A stretch of DNA of 64,000 bases from Enterobacteriaceae endosymbiont of Donacia vulgaris (GCF_012568445.1 NZ_CP046190.1:288057-352056), one strand, 5' to 3'; shown: positions 1 through 10,064, numbered from the stretch's first letter. Notes: generated by a model from the sequence alone, not told the origin. Numbers and translations: made by a program.

Positions 1-569
1 TATATAGTATTAAGTAAATGATTTCTTTCAGCACTATTTTCTAATTCTATGACTGCTTTTCTTGATACAACAACATTATTTCGTTTTTTATCTAACTTTA
101 TAACTTTAAAATCTAATTCTTTTCCTTCTAAATGAGCAGTATCTCTAATTGGACGAATATCTACCAAAGATCCTGGTAAAAAAGCTCTAATACTATTAAG
201 TTCAACAGTAAATCCTCCTTTTACTTTACCAGTAATAATTCCTTTAATATTATTATTATTTAAATTAGCTTTTTCTAAAATTAACCAAGATTCATGTCTT
301 TTAGCTTTTTCTCTAGATAAAATAGTTTCTCCAAATCCATCTTCTATTGAATCTAATGATACATCTACAATATCTCCTACCTTAATTTCAAGATTTCCTT
401 GAGAATTTTTAAATTGTGAAATAGGAATACAAGATTCTGATTTTAATCCAGCATCTACTAGCACAATATCTTTTTTGATAGAAATAATAGTTCCAGATAT
501 TATAGAACCTAAATTAACAATTTTATTTTTTAATGATTTTTCAAATAATTCTGCAAAACATTCACTCAT
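1..569 (-). CDS. rpsA: 30S ribosomal protein S1, N-terminal part (runs off the left edge)
   Basis: Ribosomal protein S1 binds mRNA on the 30S subunit and helps initiation on weakly structured or SD-poor messages. The visible 189 codons begin [13 protein letters not shown] and cover the first two S1/OB-type repeats. They include the stretches [30 protein letters not shown] and [10 protein letters not shown], which align closely with the E. coli S1 start; the family is about 557 residues. The ATG at 569 has no clear Shine-Dalgarno sequence. E. coli rpsA is also poor in SD and is autoregulated through its leader. aroA lies upstream on the same strand. The cmk gene that normally separates them is absent. 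Confidence 0.95.
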   Translation of the reverse strand, partial: MSECFAELFEKSLKNKIVNLGSIISGTIISIKKDIVLVDAGLKSESCIPISQFKNSQGNLEIKVGDIVDVSLDSIEDGFGETILSREKAKRHESWLILEKANLNNNNIKGIITGKVKGGFTVELNSIRAFLPGSLVDIRPIRDTAHLEGKELDFKVIKLDKKRNNVVVSRKAVIELENSAERNHLLNTI

Positions 570-844
570 ATTAGTAACTTTAAAATATTTTATAATAAAT
601 ATCCACTTAAATCATATTAAGTATTATTTTTTTAAAAAACTCATATATTCCTTTTTATGAGAGAAATTTAAATATAATTTATAATTATGTATTATATAAT
701 CTATATATATCTATCGATATGCATATAAAGTTAACATTAATAAGTTTTTTCTGCAACTATATATATTATAAGTATTAATTTATTTAATTTTATTATTTTA
801 ATAATAAAATACTTTCATTATATAATTAAATAATTATAATTAAT
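570..844. other. Spacer between aroA and rpsA with a possible rpsA leader
   Basis: This 275-bp AT-rich spacer takes the place of cmk in the E. coli order serC-aroA-cmk-rpsA. No cmk remnant is recognisable. On the minus strand, an AAAAAGGA motif precedes an ATG at 644 that opens a six-codon reading frame (MSFLKK, stop at 624), 54 bases before rpsA. Confidence 0.4.
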
Positions 845-2137
845 TTAATTATAAAAACTAATTTTTTTAAAATCTTTAAAAAAATTTGGATATGTTTTAC
901 TAGTACAATTAGGATTAATAATACTTACTGAATTATTAGATAATGCTAATAATGAAAAACACATAGCTATACGATGATCATTATATGTTTCAATTATAAC
1001 TTTTTTTATATGTTTAGGAGGAGAAATAATGATATAATCATAACCAGTAATAATTTTTGCACCAGTTTTTTTTAATTCATTAGACATTGCTGTTAATCTA
1101 TCAGTTTCTTTAACCCTCCAATTATATATATTTTTTATAGTTGTAATTCCTTTTGAAAATAAACTAGTAACAGCTATAGTCATAGCCACATCTGGAATAT
1201 CATTAAAATCCATATTTATTGAGTTTAAACTATTTTTTGTACAACTAATATAATTTTTACCATAATTTATTCTTGCACCCATCTTTTGTAAAATATTAAC
1301 ATATTTAATATCACCTTGAATACTATTTTTATTTATATTATTTATTTTAACTGTACCTCCTTTAATCGCTGCTGCAGATAAAAAATATGATGCAGAAGAA
1401 GCATCTCCTTCTATAATATATTCTCCAGGAGAAATATAATTTTGTTGTCCAGAAATTTTAAATTGCTGATAATTATAATTATCTACATGAATACCAAATA
1501 TTTTCATTAATTTAATAGTTATATCAATATATGGTTTTGATACTAAATTATTCGTAATATTAATTAAAGTATCTTGTTTTATTAAAGGACTTATAATTAA
1601 TAATGACGTTAAAAACTGGCTAGAAATAGAACCTTTTATTTCAAGAATATTAGTACCTTGAAATCCTCCTTTTATCTGTATAGGAGGAAAATTTTGTTTT
1701 TCTAAATAATTTATAATAGCACCACCAGCTCTTAATGAATCTACAAGATGTTTTATAGGCCTTTCTTTCATCCTTGGTTCACCAGTTAAAATAATATCAC
1801 ATTTATTATTTAATGATAGTACTGCTGTTAATGGTCTAATTACAGTTCCTGCGTTACCAAGAAATAATTTTATTTTTTTTTTAGATTTTAAAATTCCATT
1901 ATTTCCTATAATTAAACATTCTGTTTTATTTTTTGATAAAATAAATTTAATATTTAATTTTTTTAATGCGTTTAACATATGATAAATATCATCACTATTA
2001 AGTAAATTACTTAATTTAGTATTGCCTTTAGCTAATGCTGATAACAAAAGTACTCTATTAGAAATACTTTTAGATCCAGGTAAAGATATAGAACCTTTAA
2101 TTTTATGAATAGGTTTTAGAGTTAAAATATTTTTCAT
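845..2137 (-). CDS. aroA: 3-phosphoshikimate 1-carboxyvinyltransferase (EPSP synthase)
   Basis: This cytosolic enzyme adds the enolpyruvyl group of PEP to shikimate-3-phosphate, the sixth step of the shikimate pathway to chorismate. The 430 residues match the family length (E. coli 427). The substrate motifs are present: [17 protein letters not shown] near the N-terminus (Lys, Ser and Arg of the S3P site), [10 protein letters not shown] near residue 92, RVKETDRL, and YNDHRIAM near the C-terminus. It lies 46 bases after serC on the same strand, the E. coli serC-aroA operon order. With aroB and aroK at 56-58 kb it shows the shikimate route is kept. The ATG start has no strong SD. Confidence 0.97.
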   Translation of the reverse strand: MKNILTLKPIHKIKGSISLPGSKSISNRVLLLSALAKGNTKLSNLLNSDDIYHMLNALKKLNIKFILSKNKTECLIIGNNGILKSKKKIKLFLGNAGTVIRPLTAVLSLNNKCDIILTGEPRMKERPIKHLVDSLRAGGAIINYLEKQNFPPIQIKGGFQGTNILEIKGSISSQFLTSLLIISPLIKQDTLINITNNLVSKPYIDITIKLMKIFGIHVDNYNYQQFKISGQQNYISPGEYIIEGDASSASYFLSAAAIKGGTVKINNINKNSIQGDIKYVNILQKMGARINYGKNYISCTKNSLNSINMDFNDIPDVAMTIAVTSLFSKGITTIKNIYNWRVKETDRLTAMSNELKKTGAKIITGYDYIIISPPKHIKKVIIETYNDHRIAMCFSLLALSNNSVSIINPNCTSKTYPNFFKDFKKISFYN

Positions 2138-2183
2138 ATATATTATTGATATTTGAAATTAAATCTTAAAATGATCATATCAT

Positions 2184-3278
2184 TTATGAATAGTTTTTTT
2201 CAAAATCATTCATAAAATTTATTAATTTTTTAATACCTTCTAGAGGCATAGCGTTATATATAGATGCCCTTATACCCCCTATTATTTTATGTCCTTTTAG
2301 ATAAAATAATCCATTTTCTTGAGATTTTTGTAAAAACAAATTTTCTTTTTCTGGTTTTTTTAAATGAAAAACAACATTTGTTATAGATCGATTACAATGT
2401 TTAATTGTATTTATATAAAATTCACTTTTATCTATAGTAGAATAGAGTAATTTTGCTTTTTGTTTATTTATTTTACTAATATATTTTATCCCCCCCTTTT
2501 TTTTTAACCATTTTAAAACTAATCCTGATAAATATAAAGAAAAGGTAGGAGGTGTGTTAAACATTGAATTATGTTTCCATATTATTTCATAATCTAATAC
2601 TGAAGGTAATTCTTTTCTTTTTTTATTTTTATTTAAAATTAAATCTTTTTTTATAATTAAAATAGTTAATCCTGCTGGACCAATATTTTTTTGTGCACTT
2701 GCATATATCATCCCATAATTTTTAATATTAATTTCTTTTGCAAGAATAGAAGATGATAAATCTGCAATAACAGTTTTATTTTGGAATATAGGTTCTTCAT
2801 TTATTGCAATACCTTCTATTGTTTCATTAGGGCAATAATGTATATATTTTGAATTATTTTTTATTTTCCAATATTTCATTTTTTGAATATAATAAAGTCC
2901 ATTCTTTTTTTTTACCGGATTAATTATATTAGGTTTACAATATTTTGTAGCTTCTTGTATAGCTTTATAAGACCAATGACCTAGATTTGCATAGTCAGCT
3001 GTTTCATTATAAGATAATAAATTCATCGGTATAGCTGAAAATTGTGTTCTTGCACCTCCTTGACAAAATAATATTTCATATTGTAATGGTATATGCATTA
3101 ATTCACGTAAATCTTTTTTTATATCTTGTATTAAATTCATAAAATCATTACTACGATGACTAATTTCCATAACAGAAACATTTAAATTATTCCAATTTAT
3201 TAATTCATTTTGTGCTTTTTTTAATACTTCACGAGGTAAGGAGGCAGGGCCAGGACTAAAATTAAATATGTTTTGCAT
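2184..3278 (-). CDS. serC: Phosphoserine aminotransferase
   Basis: This PLP enzyme converts 3-phosphohydroxypyruvate and glutamate to phosphoserine. In E. coli it also serves the pyridoxal phosphate route (PdxF). The 364 residues match the family (E. coli 362). The N-terminal FNFSPGPASLPREVL, the phosphate-site segment GGARTQFSAIPMNLL and the PLP lysine in YASAQKNIGPAGLTI are clear. The start has an AGGA motif about 10 bases upstream. It is the first gene of the serC-aroA unit. A run of nine A and seven G in the coding strand (2490-2505, encoding Lys-Lys-Lys-Gly-Gly) is a likely slippage site. The frame is intact as assembled. Confidence 0.96.
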   Translation of the reverse strand: MQNIFNFSPGPASLPREVLKKAQNELINWNNLNVSVMEISHRSNDFMNLIQDIKKDLRELMHIPLQYEILFCQGGARTQFSAIPMNLLSYNETADYANLGHWSYKAIQEATKYCKPNIINPVKKKNGLYYIQKMKYWKIKNNSKYIHYCPNETIEGIAINEEPIFQNKTVIADLSSSILAKEINIKNYGMIYASAQKNIGPAGLTILIIKKDLILNKNKKRKELPSVLDYEIIWKHNSMFNTPPTFSLYLSGLVLKWLKKKGGIKYISKINKQKAKLLYSTIDKSEFYINTIKHCNRSITNVVFHLKKPEKENLFLQKSQENGLFYLKGHKIIGGIRASIYNAMPLEGIKKLINFMNDFEKNYS

Positions 3279-3319
3279 GATTATATAATCCTAAAACATT
3301 AAGTTAAAAAATAATAATT

Positions 3320-4426
3320 TTATTTCAGTTTTGTATTATTAGTATACATAGACATTATAATACCAAAATTAGCCATAATAACGACTAGAGATGTACCTCC
3401 ATAACTTATTAAGGGTAATGGAATTCCAACAATAGGTAATAAACCACTTACCATACTCATATTAATAAATGTACATAAAAAAAATAATGTTATTATACCT
3501 CCAATTATTATTTTATTAAAAAGGTCATGACATTTTACTGATAAGAAAAAACTTCTCCCTATTAATAATATATATAAAATAATTAATAATAATACTCCAA
3601 TAAAACCAAATTCTTCTGCAAATATAGAAAAAATAAAATCAGTATGTTTTTCTGGTAAAAAATTTAGTTTAGATTGTGTACCATGTTGCCATCCTTTACC
3701 AAATAAACCTCCAGAACCTATTGCTATTTTAGATTGTAAAATATGATATCCTTTTCCTAATAAATCATAATGTGTTTTTAATAACATTAACATTCTCTCT
3801 CTTTGATAATCATGTAATAAAAAAATCCATGCAAAGGGAAGAAATATAATAAATAATATAATGCTATTCAAAATTTTTTTCCAAGATAATCCGGCTAAAA
3901 ATAATATAATAGAACCAGATAAACCAATTAAAATAGCAGTACCTAAATCTGGTTGTTTTGCAACTAAAATAGTAGGGATTAAAATCAAAATCATTGTTTT
4001 TAAAAAAATTTTTGTAGTAATATAATATTCTGCTCTATCTACAATACTAGCAACAACTAAAGGAACTGATATTTTAGCTATTTCAGATGGCTGAAATGTA
4101 AAAGAATTAATATTCAACCATCTTTTAGCTCCTTTTGTAGTATAACCAGCAAATTCTACAGCAATTAATAAAAACACAGAGAATAAATAAAATAAAAAAG
4201 AATATTTTTTATAAATTTCTGGAGGAATTTGTACTGCTATTAACATAATTATACAACCTATACAAATTTGTATTAATTTATGTTTAAAAAAAAAATGATT
4301 GTTTAATCCAGTTACACTCCATGTTATAAATAAACTAACTATTAAAATTAATATAATTAATAATAGTAAAATTAAATCTATATGTAATACAGAATGAATA
4401 AAATAACTTAAATTTTTTTTTTTCAT
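3320..4426 (-). CDS. mrdB: Rod-shape SEDS peptidoglycan glycosyltransferase RodA
   Basis: RodA polymerises lipid II glycan strands during cell elongation, paired with the transpeptidase PBP2 encoded just upstream. The 368-residue protein (E. coli 370) is almost wholly hydrophobic, with about ten membrane segments. The SEDS motifs are visible: QPSEIAKI, AKQPDLGTAILI, and LPEKHTDFIFSIFAEEFGF, which holds the catalytic Asp. PLISYGGTSLVV lies near the C-terminus. It is 24 bases after mrdA, as in the E. coli mrdAB operon. Keeping this pair argues that the cell still builds a peptidoglycan wall and elongates. Confidence 0.96.
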   Translation of the reverse strand: MKKKNLSYFIHSVLHIDLILLLLIILILIVSLFITWSVTGLNNHFFFKHKLIQICIGCIIMLIAVQIPPEIYKKYSFLFYLFSVFLLIAVEFAGYTTKGAKRWLNINSFTFQPSEIAKISVPLVVASIVDRAEYYITTKIFLKTMILILIPTILVAKQPDLGTAILIGLSGSIILFLAGLSWKKILNSIILFIIFLPFAWIFLLHDYQRERMLMLLKTHYDLLGKGYHILQSKIAIGSGGLFGKGWQHGTQSKLNFLPEKHTDFIFSIFAEEFGFIGVLLLIILYILLIGRSFFLSVKCHDLFNKIIIGGIITLFFLCTFINMSMVSGLLPIVGIPLPLISYGGTSLVVIMANFGIIMSMYTNNTKLK

Positions 4427-4450
4427 AATAAAATCACATAATTAAATATT

Positions 4451-6325
4451 TTATATTAAAAAATTTTTTTGGTTTTCAAAAATATAATCTAAAATTTTTC
4501 TTAAAATTTTCCCGATTGATATATTTTTATCACTATTTTCTATAATAATAGTAATAGCTATTTTAGGATTATTAAAGGGAGCAAAAGCTATTACCAGTTT
4601 ATGATCTCTTAATTTTTCTTCTATTGTATTTATATTATATTGTTTTGTATTTTTAAGATTAAAAACTTGTGCAGTTCCAGTTTTCGCTGCTACATTATAA
4701 TTTTTTACATTAGAAAAATACTTATATAAAGTACCATTTTTTTTATTTACTACATTAAACATTCCCTTTTTTACTATATTCCAATACTGTAAAGGTAAAT
4801 CTACTATTTTTTTATATTTTGGTGAAACATAATATTTAAAAATATTATTTAATTTTTCCATCTTATAAAGATGAAGATGTTTTATAAAACCGTTATTAAT
4901 TAATATAGTTAAAGCATTATGTATTTGTATAGGAGTAGCATTCCAATAACTTTGCCCTATACCAACAGAAATAGTATCTCCTATATACCAAGGATTTTCT
5001 ATATTTTGTAATTTCCATTTTTTTGTAGGTAAATTACCTAATTGTTCATTAAAAAGATCAATATTTGTTAATTTTCCATAACCAAATTTATGCATCCATT
5101 TATGGATTTTATTAATACCTATATTATAGGCTAACTGATAAAAAAAAGAATCTGAAGATTCTTGTAATGCTTTATTAATATTAAGATAACCATGACCATT
5201 TTTTTTCCAATCTTTATAAATTTGATTAAATTTAGGAATTTTCCACCATCCAGGATCAAATAATATTGTATTTTCACTTATTAAATTTAAATTTAAAGCT
5301 AATAAAGCTATATATGGTTTAATAGTAGAAGCAGGTGGATAAATTCCTTGAATAGCTCGATTTATTAAAGGCTTATTACTATTTTTGAGTAAAAAATTTA
5401 ATTTTTTTTTTTCATTATTATTAATAAATAAATTAGGATTAAAACTAGGGGTAGAAACCATAGCTAAAATTTCTCCATTTTTAGGATTACTAATAATAAC
5501 AGTTCCTTTTTTATTTTTCATTAATAAATAAATGTATTTTTGTAAATTATAATCAATTGTTAAATAAATATCACTCCCTGTATATGCTTCTTTTTTGCAA
5601 ATATTATATTTATAAAAACCTTTATTATTTATAGCTATTTTTTGATAACCAGGAATACCATATATTTTTTTTTGATAATATTTTTCAATACCATTCATTC
5701 CAATTGAAGAGTTATCAGTATAATTTTTTACAGAATTTTTATTTCTAAAAATAATTTTTTTTTTTATATTATGAGAATTGATATATCCAATAACATGAGC
5801 AAAAATTTTTCTCTGTGGATAAAAACGTTTTTGATATATTTTTAAGTATATTCCAGAAAATTTATATTTATTTACTAAAAATTTCGATACTTGTACATTA
5901 TTTAAATCTATTTTTAATAAAATAGTTCTTAATGGATTATCTTTTATTTTTTGATTTATTATATTTATTAGATTATATATATCAATTTTTAATTTTAATA
6001 TTTTTTTTAAGTTTACAATTTTTTTTAAAACATTACTATTATTATTTAATTTAATTTTAACTTGATAAAAATTTTTATTTTTAGCTAAAATTATACCATT
6101 CCTATCGTAAATTAATCCTCTATTAGGTTTTAAAAAAAAAAAACTGGAATAATTTTTTTCAGATTGTAATTTATATTTTTTATAAGATTTTATTTGCAAA
6201 TAATATAAATTATATATTAGAATAAATAATAGTATTGAAAATACTTTAATTAAAAGTTTTATTCTCTGTAAAAAAATTTTTGATTTTATTGTATAATTTT
6301 GTAAAAAATTATATTTTATACTCAT
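4451..6325 (-). CDS. mrdA: Peptidoglycan DD-transpeptidase PBP2
   Basis: Penicillin-binding protein 2 cross-links new peptidoglycan during elongation and works with RodA. The 624 residues compare with 633 in E. coli. One membrane anchor lies at about residues 22-45, followed by the dimerisation/pedestal domain starting NRGLIYDRNGIILA. The transpeptidase domain carries the active-site serine in PPASTIKP, an SSDSFFYQ motif and the KTG box in AAKTGTAQVF. The pedestal region is very Lys/Asn/Ile-rich, as expected under AT bias. In E. coli rlmH and rsfS lie before mrdA; here it follows holA directly, so those genes and nadD have been lost from the interval. Confidence 0.95.
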   Translation of the reverse strand: MSIKYNFLQNYTIKSKIFLQRIKLLIKVFSILLFILIYNLYYLQIKSYKKYKLQSEKNYSSFFFLKPNRGLIYDRNGIILAKNKNFYQVKIKLNNNSNVLKKIVNLKKILKLKIDIYNLINIINQKIKDNPLRTILLKIDLNNVQVSKFLVNKYKFSGIYLKIYQKRFYPQRKIFAHVIGYINSHNIKKKIIFRNKNSVKNYTDNSSIGMNGIEKYYQKKIYGIPGYQKIAINNKGFYKYNICKKEAYTGSDIYLTIDYNLQKYIYLLMKNKKGTVIISNPKNGEILAMVSTPSFNPNLFINNNEKKKLNFLLKNSNKPLINRAIQGIYPPASTIKPYIALLALNLNLISENTILFDPGWWKIPKFNQIYKDWKKNGHGYLNINKALQESSDSFFYQLAYNIGINKIHKWMHKFGYGKLTNIDLFNEQLGNLPTKKWKLQNIENPWYIGDTISVGIGQSYWNATPIQIHNALTILINNGFIKHLHLYKMEKLNNIFKYYVSPKYKKIVDLPLQYWNIVKKGMFNVVNKKNGTLYKYFSNVKNYNVAAKTGTAQVFNLKNTKQYNINTIEEKLRDHKLVIAFAPFNNPKIAITIIIENSDKNISIGKILRKILDYIFENQKNFLI

Positions 6326-6357
6326 TATTATTTTATACCTATATGATTAAAAATTTT

Positions 6358-7350
6358 TTATGAAATTAAAAAAATTAATTTTTCTAAATCAATCCAAAAA
6401 TATTTTTCTGTATAGTTATTTATTATAAAACTTTTAATATTTATTTCAATTTCTAATAATAATTTAAATATTAAATGGAATTTTTGATTATTCATTCTCT
6501 TTAATATTTTTTTATAAAAATATGATTTTGATAAAGATATTAAAAAATTTTTAAAAATTATATTTAAAGGATATTTTTTTAAATTTCTATATATTTTAAA
6601 AATTAAAAAAAAAGTTTTCTGTAATTTATTAAAAATTAAAAAAATATTTTGTTTATTTTTTTTCATTTGTCTAATAATTTCAAAACTATTTTTTATATCA
6701 CCTTCTAAAATAGAAGTAATTAAATTACTATTTTTTAGATAAAAAACATTATCTAGATAATTTTGATTGTTTTTATTTATATAAATATTTTTTATAATTT
6801 GATTTAATAACATTAAATTTTTTGAATATAAATTTTTTAATAAATTACAATTTTTTTTATTTATATATAAATTAAATTTACTAAAACGATAATAAATCCA
6901 ATTAATTAATTTTTTACCATTTAATTTATTATATATATAAAACACTAAATATTTATTATTTATAAAATTTTTTATAATTTTTTCTATATATAAATTTATA
7001 TAATCATGAATTTCTAAAATTAAAATATTATTAATATCGATATATTTAATTATATTAATAATATTATTTTTAAATTTAAAAAAAATTTTTTTATTTAAAA
7101 AAATTAAATGTATTATTTGTTTTTTACAAAAAAAATCAATTATAATAAATTTAGAAAAAATATCATTCCAAATAGTATTATCATCAATAATTATTATTTG
7201 ATTTTTAAGATAGTCTAATGTTAATAATTTTTTAAATAATAAATTTATTTTTCTTTTAATAAAAAAAATTTCATCTCCAGCTATAATATAACAAAAATAT
7301 TTTTTATTATAAATATTTTTATCAAAATTATATAACAATATTTTATTCAT
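6358..7350 (-). CDS. holA: DNA polymerase III delta subunit (divergent)
   Basis: The delta subunit opens the beta clamp as part of the clamp loader. The 330-residue protein (E. coli 343) is highly divergent and unusually rich in Asn, Lys, Ile and Phe. The assignment rests on position and a few traces. It sits between leuS and mrdA on the same strand, where E. coli has holA. Its N-terminal segment YFCYIIAGDEIFF resembles the start of the HolA AAA+-like domain. Most of the rest is hard to align by eye. The DnaX partner is encoded at 52.8 kb. A profile search against HolA should confirm or reject it. Confidence 0.75.
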   Translation of the reverse strand: MNKILLYNFDKNIYNKKYFCYIIAGDEIFFIKRKINLLFKKLLTLDYLKNQIIIIDDNTIWNDIFSKFIIIDFFCKKQIIHLIFLNKKIFFKFKNNIINIIKYIDINNILILEIHDYINLYIEKIIKNFINNKYLVFYIYNKLNGKKLINWIYYRFSKFNLYINKKNCNLLKNLYSKNLMLLNQIIKNIYINKNNQNYLDNVFYLKNSNLITSILEGDIKNSFEIIRQMKKNKQNIFLIFNKLQKTFFLIFKIYRNLKKYPLNIIFKNFLISLSKSYFYKKILKRMNNQKFHLIFKLLLEIEINIKSFIINNYTEKYFWIDLEKLIFLIS

Positions 7351-7407
7351 TTTTTATTTAAAATTACTTATTTAATTAGATATTTAAATTTATAAATACG
7401 ATTATTA

Positions 7408-9960
7408 TCACGTTTTAATTGTGGTTACTATATTAAATATTTTTTGTGGTATATATATTATTTTTATTATTTCAACATTTATTAAAAGTTTAGATATTTT
7501 ATTATGTGATAATACATATTTTTTAATATAATTCTGTTGATCTTTATATTTATCAAGTATAGATAAAATATATTTTTTTTTTCCATTTATTTGAATTACA
7601 ATATTAAATTTATTATTTATTTTTTTAGTATCAATTTTTATAATTAAAGGCCATGACTCATAATCTATATCATTTTTATTTCCCATATATTTCCATAATA
7701 CAAAACAAATATGTGGAGTAAACGGATAAAGCATTTTTAATATAGATAATATACCATTAAAAATAATGGTATGATCAATATCATTAAATATTTTATATTT
7801 TCTAATTTTATTAAATAAAATCATTATTGATGATATGGCCGTATTAAATGATTGATTATGTTCAAAAATATTTGTTACTTTAGTAATAGTTTTATTTATA
7901 TAATCTTGTATTACTAATTGTTTTGTATTATGAAAAAAAAGTTTATTATTTTTAAGTTTTTGATAATTATCAAATAATTTTTTATACTCATAAATAAATA
8001 TCCATAATTTGTTTAAAAACCTATACATTCCTTTAATTCCTGTTTCTTGCCATTCTAAGTCTATTGTTGGGGGAGCTGCAAACATAATAAAAAGACGTAA
8101 AGAATCTGCTCCATATTTTTCAATAATTTTTTGCGGATTAATACCATTATTTTTCGACTTAGACATTTTAATCATACCATTATTAATTAATTTTCTTCCT
8201 TTTTTATCAATAAAAATATTATTTTTTTTATCAAAAAAAACGTTTTTTTCTTTTACCCAATGATATTTTTTTTTTTTATCTATATAATAATAAGAATTAG
8301 CTAATACCATTCCTTGACATAATAAGTTTTTAACTGGTTCATTAGTATTTAATAATCCTATATCTCTCATTAATTTATGAAAAAAACGGAAATATATTAA
8401 ATGCATTGTAGCATGTTCTATCCCCCCAATATATTGGTCTATAGGTAACCAATATTGAGCTTGTTTTTTATTTATCATTCTATTTTTTTCATTAGTACAA
8501 GTATATCTAGCATAATACCATGAAGATTCAATAAAAGTATCAAATGTATCCGTTTCAAGTTGACCTATTACTCCATTATTATTATATTTAAACCAATCTA
8601 AATTATTTTTAATTTTTTCACTATAATTATCTTTTATATTTGTATTAAAAAATTTTTCTGGAAATACAAAAGGTAAATTTTTTTGTTTTAATGGTATATA
8701 CTGTTTATCTTTTGTAATAATTATAGGAATTGGTGTTCCCCATATACGTTGTCTTGAAATACTCCAATCTTTTAAATTAAAAAATTTTTTATAAAATGCT
8801 TTTTTTTTTAAAATTAAAGATTTAATAATTAATTCATGATTATTTTTAATATTATTAGATAAATTTAATATTTTATTTTTTGATATAATGGACATATTAT
8901 ATTCATGGATAAAATCACAGTCTTTTTTATTATATTGGGGATTACTAATAGTAGCTTTAATATTACTGTAATTAGATAAATAGTTTACAATTATGATTGG
9001 AATTTTTTTTTTAAGGAAAGTATTATATGCAAATAATTCACTATTAATATATTTTATCTTGTTAAATTGAAAATTATTATTTTCTAAATACAAAGCAGAT
9101 GAATATTTATTAATAAATTTTTTAATTTTTTGATTATTTATAAATTTTTTACATATTGAATGACTATATAAAATTTTAATAAAAGAAATATTATTAATAA
9201 TATAATAATCTTTTTTTTCTATAAATACACTAAATTTATAATTAATATTATAAATTTTAAAAATTACTTCTATTCCTTTTATTTGACCAATCCAATTTTT
9301 TTGCATATTTTTTACTTTTTTTGGCCAACCATGTAAAAATTTTAAATTATTTAGTAATTCTTCTGCATAATTAGTAATTTTTAAAAACCATTGTTGAACT
9401 TGTTTTTTAGTAACAATACTATTACATCTCCAACAACATTTATTAATTACTTGCTCATTAGCTAATATAGTTTTGTCAGTATTACACCAATTAACTATAT
9501 CATTTTTTTTATATGCTAATCCTAATTTATATAATTTTAAAAAAAACCATTGTTCCCAACGATAATAATTAGGATCACATGTTGTAATTTCTCTATCCCA
9601 ATTAAAACTAAATCCTAATAGTTGGAGTTGTTTTTTCATATATAAAATATTATTTTTAGTCCATATATTGGGAGATATATTATGATTATGAGCTGCAATT
9701 TCAGCTGGTAACCCAAAAGCATCCCACCCAATTGGATGTAAAACATTTTTTCCTAACATTCGTTGATATCTTGCAATAACATCTCCTATAGTATAATTAC
9801 GTACATGTCCCATATGTAATTTACCAGAAGGATATGGTAACATTGAAAGACAGTAAAATTTTTTTTTATTGTAATTTTCAATAACATCAAAAGTTTTTTC
9901 ATGTTCCCATTTTTTTTGTACATAAAATTCTATTTCTTTAGGAAAGTATTCTTTTTTCAT
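7408..9960 (-). CDS. leuS: Leucyl-tRNA synthetase with a degraded editing domain
   Basis: LeuRS charges tRNA-Leu with leucine. Length is 850 residues (E. coli 860). The HIGH box is HMGH at residues 49-52, the zinc-type cysteines lie in WCNTD and CCWRC (158-179), and the KMSKS loop is at 598-602, so aminoacylation should be intact. The CP1 editing insertion at about 225-400 is present but eroded. The threonine-rich motif TTRPDT of E. coli is IEKKDY here (247-252). The GTGAVMAVPGHD segment is replaced by SNIKATISNPQYN, so the catalytic Asp345 position carries Asn344. Post-transfer proofreading of norvaline or isoleucine is therefore probably lost; this is inferred from the residues. holA follows downstream; lptE is missing between them. 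Confidence 0.96.
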   Translation of the reverse strand: MKKEYFPKEIEFYVQKKWEHEKTFDVIENYNKKKFYCLSMLPYPSGKLHMGHVRNYTIGDVIARYQRMLGKNVLHPIGWDAFGLPAEIAAHNHNISPNIWTKNNILYMKKQLQLLGFSFNWDREITTCDPNYYRWEQWFFLKLYKLGLAYKKNDIVNWCNTDKTILANEQVINKCCWRCNSIVTKKQVQQWFLKITNYAEELLNNLKFLHGWPKKVKNMQKNWIGQIKGIEVIFKIYNINYKFSVFIEKKDYYIINNISFIKILYSHSICKKFINNQKIKKFINKYSSALYLENNNFQFNKIKYINSELFAYNTFLKKKIPIIIVNYLSNYSNIKATISNPQYNKKDCDFIHEYNMSIISKNKILNLSNNIKNNHELIIKSLILKKKAFYKKFFNLKDWSISRQRIWGTPIPIIITKDKQYIPLKQKNLPFVFPEKFFNTNIKDNYSEKIKNNLDWFKYNNNGVIGQLETDTFDTFIESSWYYARYTCTNEKNRMINKKQAQYWLPIDQYIGGIEHATMHLIYFRFFHKLMRDIGLLNTNEPVKNLLCQGMVLANSYYYIDKKKKYHWVKEKNVFFDKKNNIFIDKKGRKLINNGMIKMSKSKNNGINPQKIIEKYGADSLRLFIMFAAPPTIDLEWQETGIKGMYRFLNKLWIFIYEYKKLFDNYQKLKNNKLFFHNTKQLVIQDYINKTITKVTNIFEHNQSFNTAISSIMILFNKIRKYKIFNDIDHTIIFNGILSILKMLYPFTPHICFVLWKYMGNKNDIDYESWPLIIKIDTKKINNKFNIVIQINGKKKYILSILDKYKDQQNYIKKYVLSHNKISKLLINVEIIKIIYIPQKIFNIVTTIKT

Positions 9961-10064
9961 ACAAAAATAATTCCTGAATATATTATTAAATATTTCGTAT
10001 ATTAAAATAAAATAATTATTTTATAAAAAATCTTTTATTAATTTTAATTAAATATAAATTTAAC

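Noticed and set aside
475..660. Plus-strand open frame of 61 codons
   Set aside because: It overlaps the N-terminal coding region and leader of rpsA on the other strand and has no family resemblance.
8009..8263. Plus-strand open frame of 84 codons inside leuS
   Set aside because: Antisense shadow of a strongly conserved synthetase region, without a ribosome site or known family.
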